Positions 8,740-18,589 of a stretch of DNA of 64,000 bases are shown in pieces. The notes under the pieces are model-generated. The model had not been told where the DNA came from and did not search any database. It saw nothing but the letters and a program-made list of their open reading frames with translations. Position 1 is the first letter of the stretch. Each line of letters opens with the position of its first letter. The DNA is from Niastella sp. OAS944. GTDB lineage: Bacteria > Bacteroidota > Bacteroidia > Chitinophagales > Chitinophagaceae. Made by a program: the position numbers and the translations under genes. Where the stretch lies: NCBI GenBank assembly GCA_024809215.1, contig JANUBW010000003.1, positions 1 through 64,000 of the forward strand, read 5' to 3'.

Positions 8740-9012
8740 ATAAAAATCCCAAATTCCAAATCACAAGAACCAAAAAAGAAATCCCAGGAACCAAATCTCA
8801 AGATCCAAAGAAGAAATCTCAAATCACAAGTTTCAAAAAAGAAATCCCAAATTTCAAATTGCAAAGCCCAAAGAATCCCCTCCCAGGCAGCCTTTATTTG
8901 GTGCTTGTTCCTGGCGCCTGGCTTTGAGATTTAGTGCTTTTTGGTGCTTGAAATTTGTATTTTTTGGAGCTTGGATCTTGGAATTTGGTTCTTTTTTGGT
9001 TCCTGGTGCCTG
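8740..9012. repeat. AAATCCCAAATTCC word array, large imperfect inverted repeat
   Basis: The left half (8745-8880) is made of purine-rich words such as AAATCCCAAATTCCAAAT and AAGAAATCCCAGGAACC. The right half (8893-9012) has complementary words such as TTGGTGCTTG, TGGAATTTGG and TTCCTGGTGCC. The two halves pair imperfectly over more than 100 bases. No gene is supported between 8711 and 9022. Confidence 0.7.
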
Positions 9013-9022
9013 AGATTTGAGT

Positions 9023-9370
9023 TTAACTGAAGTATGTGTCCAGGTCGCGCAATGAAATAGGCTTTTCCCAGATCCTGGTTACTGGCAGATTGTCCTTAAT
9101 GCGGGGCGGGTTAAAGGCGCTTAATAAATGCAGCTTTATATTGGGATGGTTCTTTATAATGTTCTCCGCTTTCTCCCACCCCAGCCCATCGGGCAAATTG
9201 TTGTCGAGAAATAATATGTCGGGCAAAAACTGATCTACCTGTATAAGTCCTTCCGAAAGTGTATAGGCAGTATGTACATCACAGTTTTTACGGCTAAGGT
9301 AGGCCTTAATCAAAAGGCACAGATCCTTCTCATCGTCAATTATTAAAACCTTTAAACGCTCTTTAGTCAT
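9023..9370 (-). CDS. single-domain response regulator
   Basis: A 115-residue CheY-like receiver without an output domain. Asp13/Asp14 form the acidic pocket, Asp56 (LFLDNNLPDG) is the phospho-acceptor, Ser84 is the switch residue and Lys103 (WEKP) completes the site. No kinase is adjacent, so it is an orphan. It may act in a phosphorelay with the soluble kinases further along, which is inference. Confidence 0.88.
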   Translation of the reverse strand: MTKERLKVLIIDDEKDLCLLIKAYLSRKNCDVHTAYTLSEGLIQVDQFLPDILFLDNNLPDGLGWEKAENIIKNHPNIKLHLLSAFNPPRIKDNLPVTRIWEKPISLRDLDTYFS

Positions 9371-9495
9371 GTTATTTAGAGCTGAATGTTAAACACCCCT
9401 GGGGAATTTGTTTCCCATTGATGAAAAATATAAAAAATTCAGGAATCTTTTGTCAGTGGTATAATTTTTTCCTCAAATTCCTGAAACGTAAATGT

Positions 9496-9726
9496 ATGAC
9501 ATCTAACACAAAAATCATTCTAGGCATGTTGGCTGCCGCTGCCGCAGGTGCTGCTGTTGGCATTTTACTGGCGCCCGAAAAAGGTAGTGAATTACGAAGA
9601 AAGATAAAAACGGGTATTGATGAGGTTATGGAAGATGTGGCTGAGTTACTGGCAATTGGAAAGGATGAATTGAAGAATATGTACGCCGGCGCAGAAGAAG
9701 AAATAAGGGAACGCGTAGAAAGTTAA
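9496..9726 (+). CDS. YtxH domain protein
   Basis: A 76-residue protein from the ATG at 9496, chosen because it puts the hydrophobic Gly/Ala-rich helix (IILGMLAAAAAGAAVGILLAP) at the N terminus. The APEKGSELRRKIK junction followed by an amphipathic helix is the YtxH hallmark. YtxH proteins are small membrane-associated proteins linked to general stress in Bacteroidota and Firmicutes; the molecular role is unknown. It leads a three-gene set with the two following genes. Confidence 0.8.
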   Translation: MTSNTKIILGMLAAAAAGAAVGILLAPEKGSELRRKIKTGIDEVMEDVAELLAIGKDELKNMYAGAEEEIRERVES

Positions 9727-9792
9727 TGTGACTAAGTTGTACATAAAACAAACGCTACTACTAATTCCTTAGGCCGGATTTAAAATAACGAA

Positions 9793-10143
9793 ATGGAGAA
9801 TTTAAACACCAAAGCAGCCAACCTGGCCAACCATGTACAGGAAATTGCACAAACGTATTATGATTTAGCCCGCATCAATGTAGCACAGGCAGGGTCAAAA
9901 GCCGTTGCCCGTGCTTTTCTTTTCTTTTTAATTGCCGGACTAATACTATGCATTTTACTGTTAGCCGGCATTGGGTTATCATTATGCTTAGGCAAATTAC
10001 TGCACAATGCTGCTGTTGGTTATTTTATAGTAGCAGGTTTTTATCTTTTTCTGGTCATCTTATTTTACTTGCTTCGCAAACAAATTGTATTTCCATTTAT
10101 CAGGAACTTTATAGTTAGAAAAATTTATGATACAGCCGATTAA
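9793..10143 (+). CDS. phage-holin-superfamily-like membrane protein
   Basis: A 116-residue protein with two strong membrane helices at about 38-62 and 75-97, preceded by an amphipathic N-terminal helix. This is the shape of the holin-X (superfamily III) group found in many bacterial chromosomes next to YtxH genes, where no phage is involved. It overlaps the next gene by 17 bases, which argues for co-translation. No other phage gene is near. Confidence 0.65.
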   Translation: MENLNTKAANLANHVQEIAQTYYDLARINVAQAGSKAVARAFLFFLIAGLILCILLLAGIGLSLCLGKLLHNAAVGYFIVAGFYLFLVILFYLLRKQIVFPFIRNFIVRKIYDTAD

Positions 10144-10528
10144 TAGTTATAAGGAACTGTTAGAAGAAAAAGCCAGGCTAAAAGCATTACTGGTTACACA
10201 GGAATTGCAAATAAGAGAAGACTGGCAATCGATCAAGGAAGAACTGAAGCCTGCCATGCTTATAGGCGCCACCCTGCGTAAAGTATTTACCCGCAGTGCA
10301 GGTTTAACCGCGGCCCAGTTGGGTATAAATATGATAACCGATGGATTTGTGAAAAAAGTAATACTGCGTAAAGCAGGCTGGCTTATACGCCTGGTAGTTC
10401 CGTTATTAATTAAGAACTACGCATCGCATATAGAAACCGGGGGGTTGGTATCTAAAATAAAACAGTTCTTTAGAAAGAAAGAAAAGGAAGAAGAGCAGGC
10501 TCAGGAAACAGGAATGGATGCAGTTTGA
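10127..10528 (+). CDS. hypothetical stress-operon protein
   Basis: A 133-residue protein I do not recognise by name. It has a charged coiled-coil N terminus (8-45), a hydrophobic segment around 90-100 (WLIRLVVPLLI) and a lysine/glutamate-rich tail. It is the third gene of the YtxH-holin-like set. Its last 28 bases overlap the end of the convergent receiver gene. Confidence 0.6.
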   Translation: MIQPINSYKELLEEKARLKALLVTQELQIREDWQSIKEELKPAMLIGATLRKVFTRSAGLTAAQLGINMITDGFVKKVILRKAGWLIRLVVPLLIKNYASHIETGGLVSKIKQFFRKKEKEEEQAQETGMDAV

Positions 10529-10938
10529 AACCAAAAACTGCGAATATTTTCAACCACTTTCAACAGGGCATCAAAGCTTATAGGCTTAACAACATAACTG
10601 TTTGCCCCCAGCTCATAACAACGCCTGATCTCTATTTCATTTTTAGTAGTGGTAAATACAATAACGGGTATTTTTTTAAATACCGGGTGTTGTTTTAATT
10701 CTTTCAACACTTCGCGACCATCTTTTTTTGGCATATTCAAATCGAGTAGAATAAACCCCGGAAGCGCCTTCTCTTCATGATCGTTGTTCGCGTAGATATT
10801 ATCGAGGTAAGAAAAAACTTCAATTCCATTTTCTACAAAATCAATTTGCTCAGGATGCCCAATCTCCGAAAACGCAGTCTGTATCAGATATCTGTCGTCA
10901 GCGTCATCTTCGGCAATAAGTATTGGCTGCTTTGTCAT
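10501..10938 (-). CDS. Rcp1-like single-domain response regulator
   Basis: A 145-residue receiver from the ATG at 10938 (MTKQPILIAEDDADDR). The acidic cluster EDDADDR and longer alpha-1 region are typical of Rcp1-type receivers, which partner phytochrome-like or PAS/CHASE-containing kinases. The phospho-acceptor is Asp66 (FILLDLNMPKKDG) and the conserved lysine is Lys118 (YVVKPIS). The CHASE3 kinase at 11901-13268 on the same strand is a candidate partner. Confidence 0.85.
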   Translation of the reverse strand: MTKQPILIAEDDADDRYLIQTAFSEIGHPEQIDFVENGIEVFSYLDNIYANNDHEEKALPGFILLDLNMPKKDGREVLKELKQHPVFKKIPVIVFTTTKNEIEIRRCYELGANSYVVKPISFDALLKVVENIRSFWFQTASIPVS

Positions 10939-11116
10939 AAAGTACATCCCCCGTTTATACAATTCAAAAGTAAGAATTTGTTACCTATAGCCCTCCTAAA
11001 ATTTCCTTAAACGTTGATGGTTAAAAATCAAAAAAGTCCGAAAGAATATTTGTAGCAAATAATCTTCCGGACTTTATGTCTTTCAGGGTTGCTAACATCA
11101 ATACAATATGCAAATG

Positions 11117-11284
11117 TTAGTCTACCCGGCGGAAACCACCTGCGATCAGCGATATCAGGAATAGCACTATAAAAATGAAAAACAGGATTTTTGCTATGGA
11201 AGCAGCACCTGCAGCTATTCCGCCAAAACCGAATATGGCTGCTATAATGGCTACCACTAAGAATATTACTGTCCAACGTAACAT
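11117..11284 (-). CDS. DUF1328 family small membrane protein
   Basis: A 55-residue protein from the ATG at 11284, with two membrane helices ([20 protein letters not shown] and [21 protein letters not shown]) joined by a glycine-rich turn. This matches the DUF1328/YtjA family of small stress-linked inner-membrane proteins. Function unknown. A longer in-frame extension to 11359 has no family support. Confidence 0.8.
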   Translation of the reverse strand: MLRWTVIFLVVAIIAAIFGFGGIAAGAASIAKILFFIFIVLFLISLIAGGFRRVD

Positions 11285-11614
11285 AGCAATAGTTTTAAGT
11301 GAATAAATACAGTTACCAATCAATTCTACAACCGGCTGAGTAAACTCTAAAACCGGCATCCTATCTATATTTTGTAAAAACCGTACCGCGCCACGCAGCC
11401 TGTAGACTACCTATATTGTAATACTTTGCAATACTCCCCTGTTCAGGTAAAAATTTACAGCGTGTAGACTTAGTTCTACAATCTTTCAATTAGCGTATGT
11501 ATTACGCTTGCCGGTATAATCTTTACATTATTTAATGTATGCTGCTTCTTGGTCGTTATAAAGTAAAGTATAATAAAACGGAATAGATGTATTGTAACAT
11601 TAAAATTTCAGGTT
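11285..11614. other. intergenic control region between divergent genes
   Basis: This region separates the divergent DUF1328 and 11615 genes and should carry both promoters. It holds the TGTAGA-N6-TCTACA site at 11463-11480 and a TGTAGACTA half-site near 11403. No ORF is supported. Confidence 0.45.
11463..11480. promoter_or_regulatory. TGTAGA-N6-TCTACA inverted-repeat site
   Basis: A perfect 6-bp inverted repeat with a 6-base spacer (TGTAGA CTTAGT TCTACA), 134 bases before the ATG at 11615. The same arms and spacing, with one end base changed, occur at 30782-30799 and 37942-37959. Its binding protein is unknown. Confidence 0.5.
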
Positions 11615-11932
11615 ATGAAGAACAGCTATTTATTACATATAGACGAGCAAACATTGCAGGGCATTCCACTTGAAGACATTAGCTACTTATCATCTTTCAA
11701 GGCAAACCTGCTTGAAGAGATGCTTGCAGAAATTTATGTAATTGAGATCACACTATCGAACCCCAATTCAAACACGGTGGCCGCATTGGTTAAAATAGGT
11801 GCACATAATGGTGAGTTTACAGGCTACAGCGTGGCTGTACGTTGGGAAACCGCCATAGCCAAGGCTTTTGAAAGCATCAGATATCATTTGCACCTTATAA
11901 CTAAGCCTCCGGTACAGGAAAATATAAATTAA
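11615..11932 (+). CDS. hypothetical protein, possibly HPF/RaiA-like
   Basis: A 105-residue cytosolic protein. The segment IEITLSNPNSNTVAALVKIG followed by a turn and AVRWETAIAKAFESIRYHL has the beta-beta-alpha rhythm and final amphipathic helix of ribosome hibernation factors (HPF/RaiA family), but the match is weak and the basic surface residues are few. It is preceded by the shared inverted-repeat site and sits among stress genes. Its end overlaps the convergent kinase gene by 32 bases. Confidence 0.55.
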   Translation: MKNSYLLHIDEQTLQGIPLEDISYLSSFKANLLEEMLAEIYVIEITLSNPNSNTVAALVKIGAHNGEFTGYSVAVRWETAIAKAFESIRYHLHLITKPPVQENIN

Positions 11933-13268
11933 ACAAAGCACCCTTATCAATCTGGGCCGACGCCAATACATAACCATTGTGGTTCGTCATTACCCTTTCA
12001 ACAATTGCCAGCCCTATTCCTTTCCCTTCATACTCGGCCCCGGCATGCAGCCGTTGAAAGATCAAAAATATTTTCTGGCTGAACTCATTACTGAACCCAA
12101 TGCCATTATCCTGCACACTTATGCGAATGAATTGTTTCTTCGACAATTTCTTATCAATATGCACCAGCTCATCGCCGGTGGTTTGCACACATTGTATGGT
12201 AACTACCGGCGGAATGCCTGGCTTGGAGAATTTGATAGCATTGTCAATAAGCGATTTGAACATCAGGAACAATTGCTTTTCAAAACCTGTAATTTCAGGC
12301 AATTGTCCAATGTGAATGGTAGCCCGTTTTATTTCTATTTCCTGCTTCAGGTATTCAACCGCCGAAGTCATTAATTTATTTGCATCTACTACACTTAATT
12401 GTTCGCCACCACGCACCAGGTTCACAAAATTCATCAGGTCCTCGAGCAATCCCTGCATGCGCCGGGCCGAATAATCGATGCGTGAAAGGATCATTTGTCC
12501 GTCATCATTCAACTGATCGCGATACTTCCACAGCAACCGGTCGCTGAATGTTCGTATACGGCGTAACGGTTCCTGCAGATCGTGCGAAGTGGCAAATGCT
12601 ATTTGCTCCAGTTCTACATTATATGCGTTTACCTCCAGCACTTTTTGTTCAAGCTGCTTTTGGTATTGCATCCGCTGACGGTATTCTTTTAAAATAACGA
12701 GGAAAGAAATAAAAATGATAACAGCTGCAAATAGAAAAATAGCAGAAAAATAACGCGGCATGGAGGCCTCATACGTATTTACCGAATAACTTTTTACAAG
12801 GTCCATTTCATCCTGCTCAATTTCTTTGAACACCTTGCGCAGTTCGTCCATATATCCCCTTGTTTCGAGCAAACTGCCACGCGATTTCAGATATACGCTG
12901 TGCTGAAAATGATCTATAAGTTTATTCATTAACAAACCGGCCTTGTTCAGCAACTGTTGTTGATGACCATTATCGCTGGTAAGCCGCCGTAAAGAATCGT
13001 AACCTGGCTTTATATCACTCCTGATATCTAAGTAAGGTTTTAAAAAACTGCTATCGTTGGTTAACAGGTAGCCACGCTGACCCGTTTCTGCCTCCTTAAT
13101 AAACTTCTCCAGCGCACTGGTTTGAAGTACCACTTTATACGCGTGCTCTATGCGCCGGTTCTGTGCAGTAGAGCGAATATAACTTTCGTACAACAGGTAC
13201 GAAAGGAAGAGTGTTATAATAAGTGATAGCACAAAAGCAGTGATAATAAAAAATAGTCTTTTTTTCAT
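11901..13268 (-). CDS. CHASE3-domain sensor histidine kinase
   Basis: A 455-residue membrane kinase from the ATG at 13268. Membrane helices at 6-27 and about 173-194 bracket an extracytoplasmic CHASE3 four-helix domain (KEAETGQRGYLLT is its signature). A coiled coil leads to the HisKA domain with His229 (ATSHDLQEPLRRI), a phytochrome-like dimerisation motif shared with the triple-PAS kinase at 16584. The ATPase domain includes DNGIGF and GKGIGLAIVERV. Such kinases often signal to Rcp1-type receivers, for example the one at 10501-10938. The ligand is unknown. Confidence 0.9.
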   Translation of the reverse strand: MKKRLFFIITAFVLSLIITLFLSYLLYESYIRSTAQNRRIEHAYKVVLQTSALEKFIKEAETGQRGYLLTNDSSFLKPYLDIRSDIKPGYDSLRRLTSDNGHQQQLLNKAGLLMNKLIDHFQHSVYLKSRGSLLETRGYMDELRKVFKEIEQDEMDLVKSYSVNTYEASMPRYFSAIFLFAAVIIFISFLVILKEYRQRMQYQKQLEQKVLEVNAYNVELEQIAFATSHDLQEPLRRIRTFSDRLLWKYRDQLNDDGQMILSRIDYSARRMQGLLEDLMNFVNLVRGGEQLSVVDANKLMTSAVEYLKQEIEIKRATIHIGQLPEITGFEKQLFLMFKSLIDNAIKFSKPGIPPVVTIQCVQTTGDELVHIDKKLSKKQFIRISVQDNGIGFSNEFSQKIFLIFQRLHAGAEYEGKGIGLAIVERVMTNHNGYVLASAQIDKGALFNLYFPVPEA

Positions 13269-13451
13269 AGTGATTAGTTCTACAAATCGGGGATATTTTT
13301 CCACATCTCCCTTTAGCACTTTGTACGATCCCGCAACATAGTAAAAAAACGAATTAAGGACAAACACCTGTAACTCAACGTACTAAAAAATTCTTCTGAA
13401 ATAAACACAAAGTGGAAAGCATCTTGAAGTTATAAAGAAAAACGATCCCGT

Positions 13452-14873
13452 ATGTTACAGCAGAACCTTGTGCAGAAACAGGAAACCAAAATATTGCCTC
13501 AGCAGATCCAACTACTCAATTTATTTCACCTCAATACGATTGAATTAGAACATAGAATTGAACAGGAATTAGAGGACAATCCATTTTTGGAGAAGAAAGA
13601 AGATGAGGAAGAGGCTAATGCTGACAAGTTCGCCAAAGAACAGGTTCAGGATTACCAGGACTGGGACGAATATGGTTTCGACGACATTCCCGACTACAAA
13701 ATGGAATACAGCAATTATCTGCCTGATGATGAAAAAACATTCAGTCCGATGAAGGCTGCCACTGATTTTAGGGAAGATCTGAAAAAACAATATCGGCTTT
13801 GTTGCAATGATGCAGATGAGACCTTGCTGGCCGATTACCTGATTGATTCTTTAAGCGATAACGGGCTGTTGGAGATACCGCTCGATAAAGTGGCTGAGGA
13901 ATATTCATTTGCTTTTAAAACCTGGCTGGAAGCTGAAGACTTTGAGCAAATATTGATGAAATTGCAGTTGCTCGATCCCATAGGCATTGGCGCCCGCAGC
14001 ATTTGCGAATGCCTGCTGTTGCAGCTGAAAGCCATGAACGGCAAACGGCCCGATGTTCAAAAAGCCATATGTCTGCTGCAAGACCATTACCAGGACCTTC
14101 GCAACCGCAATATGGACAAAATCATGGAGTGCCTGCAACTGGAGGAAGATGAGTTAAAGATCATCCTGGAGCTTGTTAGTTCGCTAAAAATGAAGCCCGT
14201 GGCCGAAGTACAGGAAGGCAGCACACCCAACGCCCACATTATTCCCGACTTTTTAATTGTACAGGAAGGCGATTACCTGGAGGTTTCTTTGTACAACCAG
14301 CGCTCCTCTTCCCTTTTCATTAGCCGGGAATGGAAAGAAATAGTGGCCGACAGTCAAAAAGGTAAGAAAGATGCAGCAGCGGCACAATATTTAAAGAATA
14401 AGTACCAAAGCGCCCAATGGTTCGTAAGCGCCATCAGGCAACGCGAGGGCACCATGCTGCGCATTATGAAAGCCATTGTAAATATGCAGTATGAGTATTT
14501 TCGCGAGGGTGATATAAAACTGCTTAAACCTATGATCCTGAAAAATATTGCCGATAAGACCGGCGTAGATATTTCAACCGTATCACGTATTACCTGTAAT
14601 AAGTACGTTGATACGCCTTTTGGCATGATCCTGCTAAAGGACCTGTTCACCGAAGGAATTATTAACGAAAAAGGCGAAGCCATAAGTAATAAAGTAATTC
14701 AGGTAGCCATTGAGGATGCTATTGAAAAAGAAGACAAGAAAAACCCGTATACCGATCAGCAACTGGTAGCTATACTGGCGAAAAAAGGATTTTCTATTGC
14801 CCGCAGAACGGTTGCCAAATACCGGGAAATATTACAGATACCGGTGGCGCAAATGCGCTCTATATGGGCATAG
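13452..14873 (+). CDS. rpoN: RNA polymerase sigma-54 factor
   Basis: A 473-residue sigma-54. Region I at residues 1-47 (QKQETKILPQQIQLLNLF) is the activator-response helix; an acidic region II follows; the core-binding domain spans about 110-250; the helix-turn-helix region about 340-390 includes DKTGVDISTVSRI; and the C-terminal RpoN box reads ARRTVAKYRE, which recognises the -24 element. It directs core polymerase to -24/-12 promoters, which open only with an AAA+ activator. A member of that activator class is encoded immediately downstream, 81 bases away. Confidence 0.97.
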   Translation: MLQQNLVQKQETKILPQQIQLLNLFHLNTIELEHRIEQELEDNPFLEKKEDEEEANADKFAKEQVQDYQDWDEYGFDDIPDYKMEYSNYLPDDEKTFSPMKAATDFREDLKKQYRLCCNDADETLLADYLIDSLSDNGLLEIPLDKVAEEYSFAFKTWLEAEDFEQILMKLQLLDPIGIGARSICECLLLQLKAMNGKRPDVQKAICLLQDHYQDLRNRNMDKIMECLQLEEDELKIILELVSSLKMKPVAEVQEGSTPNAHIIPDFLIVQEGDYLEVSLYNQRSSSLFISREWKEIVADSQKGKKDAAAAQYLKNKYQSAQWFVSAIRQREGTMLRIMKAIVNMQYEYFREGDIKLLKPMILKNIADKTGVDISTVSRITCNKYVDTPFGMILLKDLFTEGIINEKGEAISNKVIQVAIEDAIEKEDKKNPYTDQQLVAILAKKGFSIARRTVAKYREILQIPVAQMRSIWA

Positions 14874-14954
14874 GTCGGCATTGTTAAAAAGATACTAAAT
14901 TTTGCTCGTTTAAACAATCCATAATAAACTCACAGTATTAAAGTAAATTTGAAG

Positions 14955-16526
14955 ATGCCGAAAATATTAGTAATCGACGACGACAGGGATATTTGCCTGT
15001 TATTAAAACGCTTTTTAACCAAGCATAATTACGAAGTAGCTGAAGTGTATGCCGGCAAAAAAGCATTGGAATTAATGAATTCATTTACGCCCGATCTCGT
15101 TTTATGCGATTTCAGACTGGATGATATGGATGGCACTACTTTACTGGTGAAAATTAAAGAACAACTGCCCGAAGTACCGGTAATCATCATGACCGGCTAC
15201 AGTGATATTAAGGTAGCTGTAGAAGTAATGAAACTGGGGGCATACGATTATATAGGCAAACCATTATTCCCCGATGAGATTTTGGTAACCATAAAAAAAG
15301 CATTGCAAAACCCGGGCGCCGGTGCTGCCGCCACCCAGGCTGCTTCATCACCAACATCAACAGCCCAGGCTGCACCCGCTTATACACCACCAGCAACCAC
15401 AAGCACTACTGAAGAACAGAACAATATAGAAAAGGAAAAGAAACAACAGATAGTTGTATCGGGTGATTACATTTTTGGTGACAGCGATGCATTTAAAAAG
15501 ATCTTAAAACAAATTGACCTGGTAGCCCCAACCAACTACAGCATCATCATTTATGGTGAAAGCGGCAGCGGTAAAGAGGCCATTGCCCAGGAAATACATA
15601 AACGCAGCCGTCGTAAGGCTATGCCGTTTATCGCTATCGACTGCGGCGCCATGTCGAAAGAACTGGCCGGGAGCGAACTGTTTGGTCACGAAAAAGGATC
15701 ATTTACAGGCGCCCTGAACCAAAAAGTAGGTAACCTTGAACTGGCCAATGGCGGTACTGTATTTCTCGATGAGATCGGCAACCTGTCGTACGATATACAG
15801 GTTTCGCTTTTACGCGTTGTTCAGGAAAGAAAAATGCGCCGTGTAGGCGGAACCAAAGACATCGACCTCGACATTCGCATCATTGTGGCCAGCAACGAAA
15901 AGTTGTGGGACATTGCACGTAAGGGAAAATTCCGTGAGGACCTGTATCACCGCTTTAATGAATTCAGCATAGTAGTTCCGCCGCTGCGCGAGCGCAAGGA
16001 AGATATCCTTGTTTTTGCCCGTCACTTTCTGCAACAAACCAATAAGGAACTAGAGAAGAACGTAAAAGGTTTTTCAAAAGAAGTGGAAGATATTTTCAGA
16101 AATTATATCTGGTACGGTAACCTGCGCGAATTGAAGAACGTAATAAAAAGGGCTACCCTGCTTGCTGAAGGAACCTTTATAGAAGCACACACACTGCCAT
16201 TCGAAATATCGAACTTTACCCGGCTGCAGTTTGATGAAGCACCGGAAACTCCTTATTTACAGGCAGAGCCTAAACCGGCTATTCCAACACCGCCTATACC
16301 ATCACCTATTAGTGAAGCGGAAATTCCAAGGCCGCATCCGCATCATTCACACAACAGCGAACTATCTCTTAAAAACGCAAGCATCGATGCCGAATATGAA
16401 ACCATCATTGAAGCATTGAAAAAATCAAATTTCAACAAAAGCAAGGCTGCAAAACTTTTGAACATTGACCGTAAAACATTATACAACAAAATGAAACAAT
16501 ACCAGGAGTTCAACAACCACCAGTAG
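14955..16526 (+). CDS. NtrC-family sigma-54 response regulator
   Basis: A 523-residue activator. The receiver domain has phospho-acceptor Asp52. A low-complexity Ala/Thr/Pro linker covers about 120-155. The AAA+ domain carries Walker A GESGSGKE (201-208), the sigma-54 contact loop GSFTGA (248-253) and Walker B GTVFLDE (267-273). After a Pro-rich spacer, a Fis-type helix-turn-helix ([18 protein letters not shown]) ends the protein. I start at the ATG at 14955; a TTG lies two codons earlier. Its place between rpoN and two kinase genes suggests those kinases phosphorylate it. Confidence 0.95.
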   Translation: MPKILVIDDDRDICLLLKRFLTKHNYEVAEVYAGKKALELMNSFTPDLVLCDFRLDDMDGTTLLVKIKEQLPEVPVIIMTGYSDIKVAVEVMKLGAYDYIGKPLFPDEILVTIKKALQNPGAGAAATQAASSPTSTAQAAPAYTPPATTSTTEEQNNIEKEKKQQIVVSGDYIFGDSDAFKKILKQIDLVAPTNYSIIIYGESGSGKEAIAQEIHKRSRRKAMPFIAIDCGAMSKELAGSELFGHEKGSFTGALNQKVGNLELANGGTVFLDEIGNLSYDIQVSLLRVVQERKMRRVGGTKDIDLDIRIIVASNEKLWDIARKGKFREDLYHRFNEFSIVVPPLRERKEDILVFARHFLQQTNKELEKNVKGFSKEVEDIFRNYIWYGNLRELKNVIKRATLLAEGTFIEAHTLPFEISNFTRLQFDEAPETPYLQAEPKPAIPTPPIPSPISEAEIPRPHPHHSHNSELSLKNASIDAEYETIIEALKKSNFNKSKAAKLLNIDRKTLYNKMKQYQEFNNHQ

Positions 16527-16583
16527 CGCGGATAGGATTGACCACCCTGTGAAGGAATCATTGTCAAATAAGTCCAGGCTTTG

Positions 16584-18578
16584 ATGGAACAACTAATAAA
16601 CCAGGAGATTAACCCTCTGAAGCTTTTGTTTCAATCCAATGGCGTGCATGACGGGATACCGGAAAAAATATCTGATTTTTTTCCGGCAATCGTTTATGTG
16701 TATGACGCAGATTCCCACAAGCTGAAGTATATCAACAATAAACTCACCGATATACTCGGCTACTCCTTTAATGATGTACAAACCTGGGACAGCGATCTCA
16801 TGTGCATGGTGCACAAAGACGACCAGGAAAATGTAAAGAAGGAACTACAAAAATTCAATGCGCTAAAGGACGATGAAAGCTATAGCTACAATTCACGGTT
16901 AACGCAAAAGGCCGGCTCATGGAAGTACTTTCGTACCATGGGCACGGTGCTTAATCGCGACACCATGGGCCGTGCAGCCTCCATATTGTTCATCGCCCAG
17001 GACATTACCGAAGAAGTGGAAACCGGCAACCAGTTCAAACGCATCGATGAGTTATTTAACGATACGCAGGAGCTGCTTAAGTTCGGCGTATGGGAATGGA
17101 GTGTACCCGACAATAAAATAACCTGGAGCAATGGACTGTATAAAATATTGGGTTATGACCCCAAGCTGGAGAAAGAAAGCCTTCATATAACACCTGAGTT
17201 TTACATGCAGCACGTACTGGATGCCGACAGGGAAAAGGTTTTATATAACCGCAAAGATCATCTTATACACCACGAATACGATCTGTATTACAAGGTGCAC
17301 GATCGTAACGGCCGGGTAAAGGATGTGCGGGAAAAAGCCAAAGTGATACGCAATGACAAAGACGAACTGCTGCGGGTTATAGGCAGCACCACCGATATTA
17401 CCGAACAATCGCAACTATACCGCGACCTGGCTTCTTATAAGGCCATGAAGCAGGAGAATGAAGAATTTCTCGCTTATGGTACCTGGGAGGCAGATGCCCG
17501 TACCGGCATCATTTTCTGGTCAGATGGGATGTACCGTTTGTTTGGCTATCATCCCGAAACAGAAAAGAACAAGATAACGGTGAATGAAGCGCTTTATCAA
17601 AAGCATATGAATGAAGAGGATTTTAAAAGAAGCAGATCATTCCTGGATTCAGTTATTGACGGAAGCCAGCATCCCGAAAATTATGCTACCGAATATGAGA
17701 TCAAGACCAACGATGGAAGTATAAAAAGAATTGAGACCTCGGGCAAGTTGTTTTACGATAATACCGGCAAATGGATAAAGACCATTGGCACTTCACGCGA
17801 TATAACCCGTTTGCGGCAATACCAGTTAGGTCTGGAAGAAAAGATAAAAGACCTCGACCGCTCGAACAAAGAACTGGAAGAGTTTGCCTATGTGGCCTCG
17901 CACGATATGAATGAACCGTTGCGAAAGATCACTACGTTTATTGAACGGCTCGAAAATAAATATAAACCCGAATTGGATGAAGAAGGCAGGCTTTACCTCA
18001 CGCGAATTTCGGCTTCGGTAGAGAACATGCGGCACCTTATTGATACGCTGCTCGAGTTCAGCCGAACGGCCCGCAGCAATCAACCTTTTGTAAAGCTCGA
18101 TCTCAACAACGTTATAAAAGAAGTGCAAACCGACCTTGAATTAAAGATAGAAGAAACCTCGGCTACCCTTCAAATTGATGTGCTGCCAACAATAGAAGCC
18201 ATACCATCACAAATGAAACAGCTGTTCGATAACTTATTGAACAATTCTATCAAATTCAGAAAACCTGATATCCATCCTATTATAAACATCCGCTGTTTAC
18301 GTTTATCGCGCAAGCAAAAAGAACAACATCACCTCGATGCCGGCAATACCTGGTACAAGATCGATTTTTCAGATAATGGAATAGGTTTCGAACCAGAGTA
18401 TAACCAGCGCATTTTCCAAATATTCCAGCGCTTACATGGAAAAACCGAATATCCCGGTTCAGGCATTGGACTGGCTATTTGTAAGAAAATAATAGATCAA
18501 CACAAGGGCCTCATTTATGCAACCGGCGAACCGGAGAATGGAGCTACCTTTACTATAATATTGCCGGAACACCAATAA
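16584..18578 (+). CDS. triple-PAS cytosolic histidine kinase
   Basis: A 664-residue kinase without membrane segments. Three PAS/PAC units cover about 30-145, 165-275 and 290-405; each PAC ends in an I-A/G-x-x-x-DIT motif (IAQDITEE, IGSTTDITE, IGTSRDITR). A coiled coil leads to HisKA with His440 (ASHDMNEPLRKI), followed by the ATPase domain with DNGIGF and GSGIGLAICKK. PAS domains may bind haem, flavin or small ligands; no diagnostic residue decides this. It follows the sigma-54 activator gene by 57 bases and precedes the receiver-PAS kinase by 11. Confidence 0.92.
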   Translation: MEQLINQEINPLKLLFQSNGVHDGIPEKISDFFPAIVYVYDADSHKLKYINNKLTDILGYSFNDVQTWDSDLMCMVHKDDQENVKKELQKFNALKDDESYSYNSRLTQKAGSWKYFRTMGTVLNRDTMGRAASILFIAQDITEEVETGNQFKRIDELFNDTQELLKFGVWEWSVPDNKITWSNGLYKILGYDPKLEKESLHITPEFYMQHVLDADREKVLYNRKDHLIHHEYDLYYKVHDRNGRVKDVREKAKVIRNDKDELLRVIGSTTDITEQSQLYRDLASYKAMKQENEEFLAYGTWEADARTGIIFWSDGMYRLFGYHPETEKNKITVNEALYQKHMNEEDFKRSRSFLDSVIDGSQHPENYATEYEIKTNDGSIKRIETSGKLFYDNTGKWIKTIGTSRDITRLRQYQLGLEEKIKDLDRSNKELEEFAYVASHDMNEPLRKITTFIERLENKYKPELDEEGRLYLTRISASVENMRHLIDTLLEFSRTARSNQPFVKLDLNNVIKEVQTDLELKIEETSATLQIDVLPTIEAIPSQMKQLFDNLLNNSIKFRKPDIHPIINIRCLRLSRKQKEQHHLDAGNTWYKIDFSDNGIGFEPEYNQRIFQIFQRLHGKTEYPGSGIGLAICKKIIDQHKGLIYATGEPENGATFTIILPEHQ

Positions 18579-18589
18579 CATTTTACCTG

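Noticed and set aside
9793-10143. Prophage lysis gene
   Set aside because: The holin-like protein is not accompanied by endolysin, capsid or integrase genes, and its partners are chromosomal stress genes.
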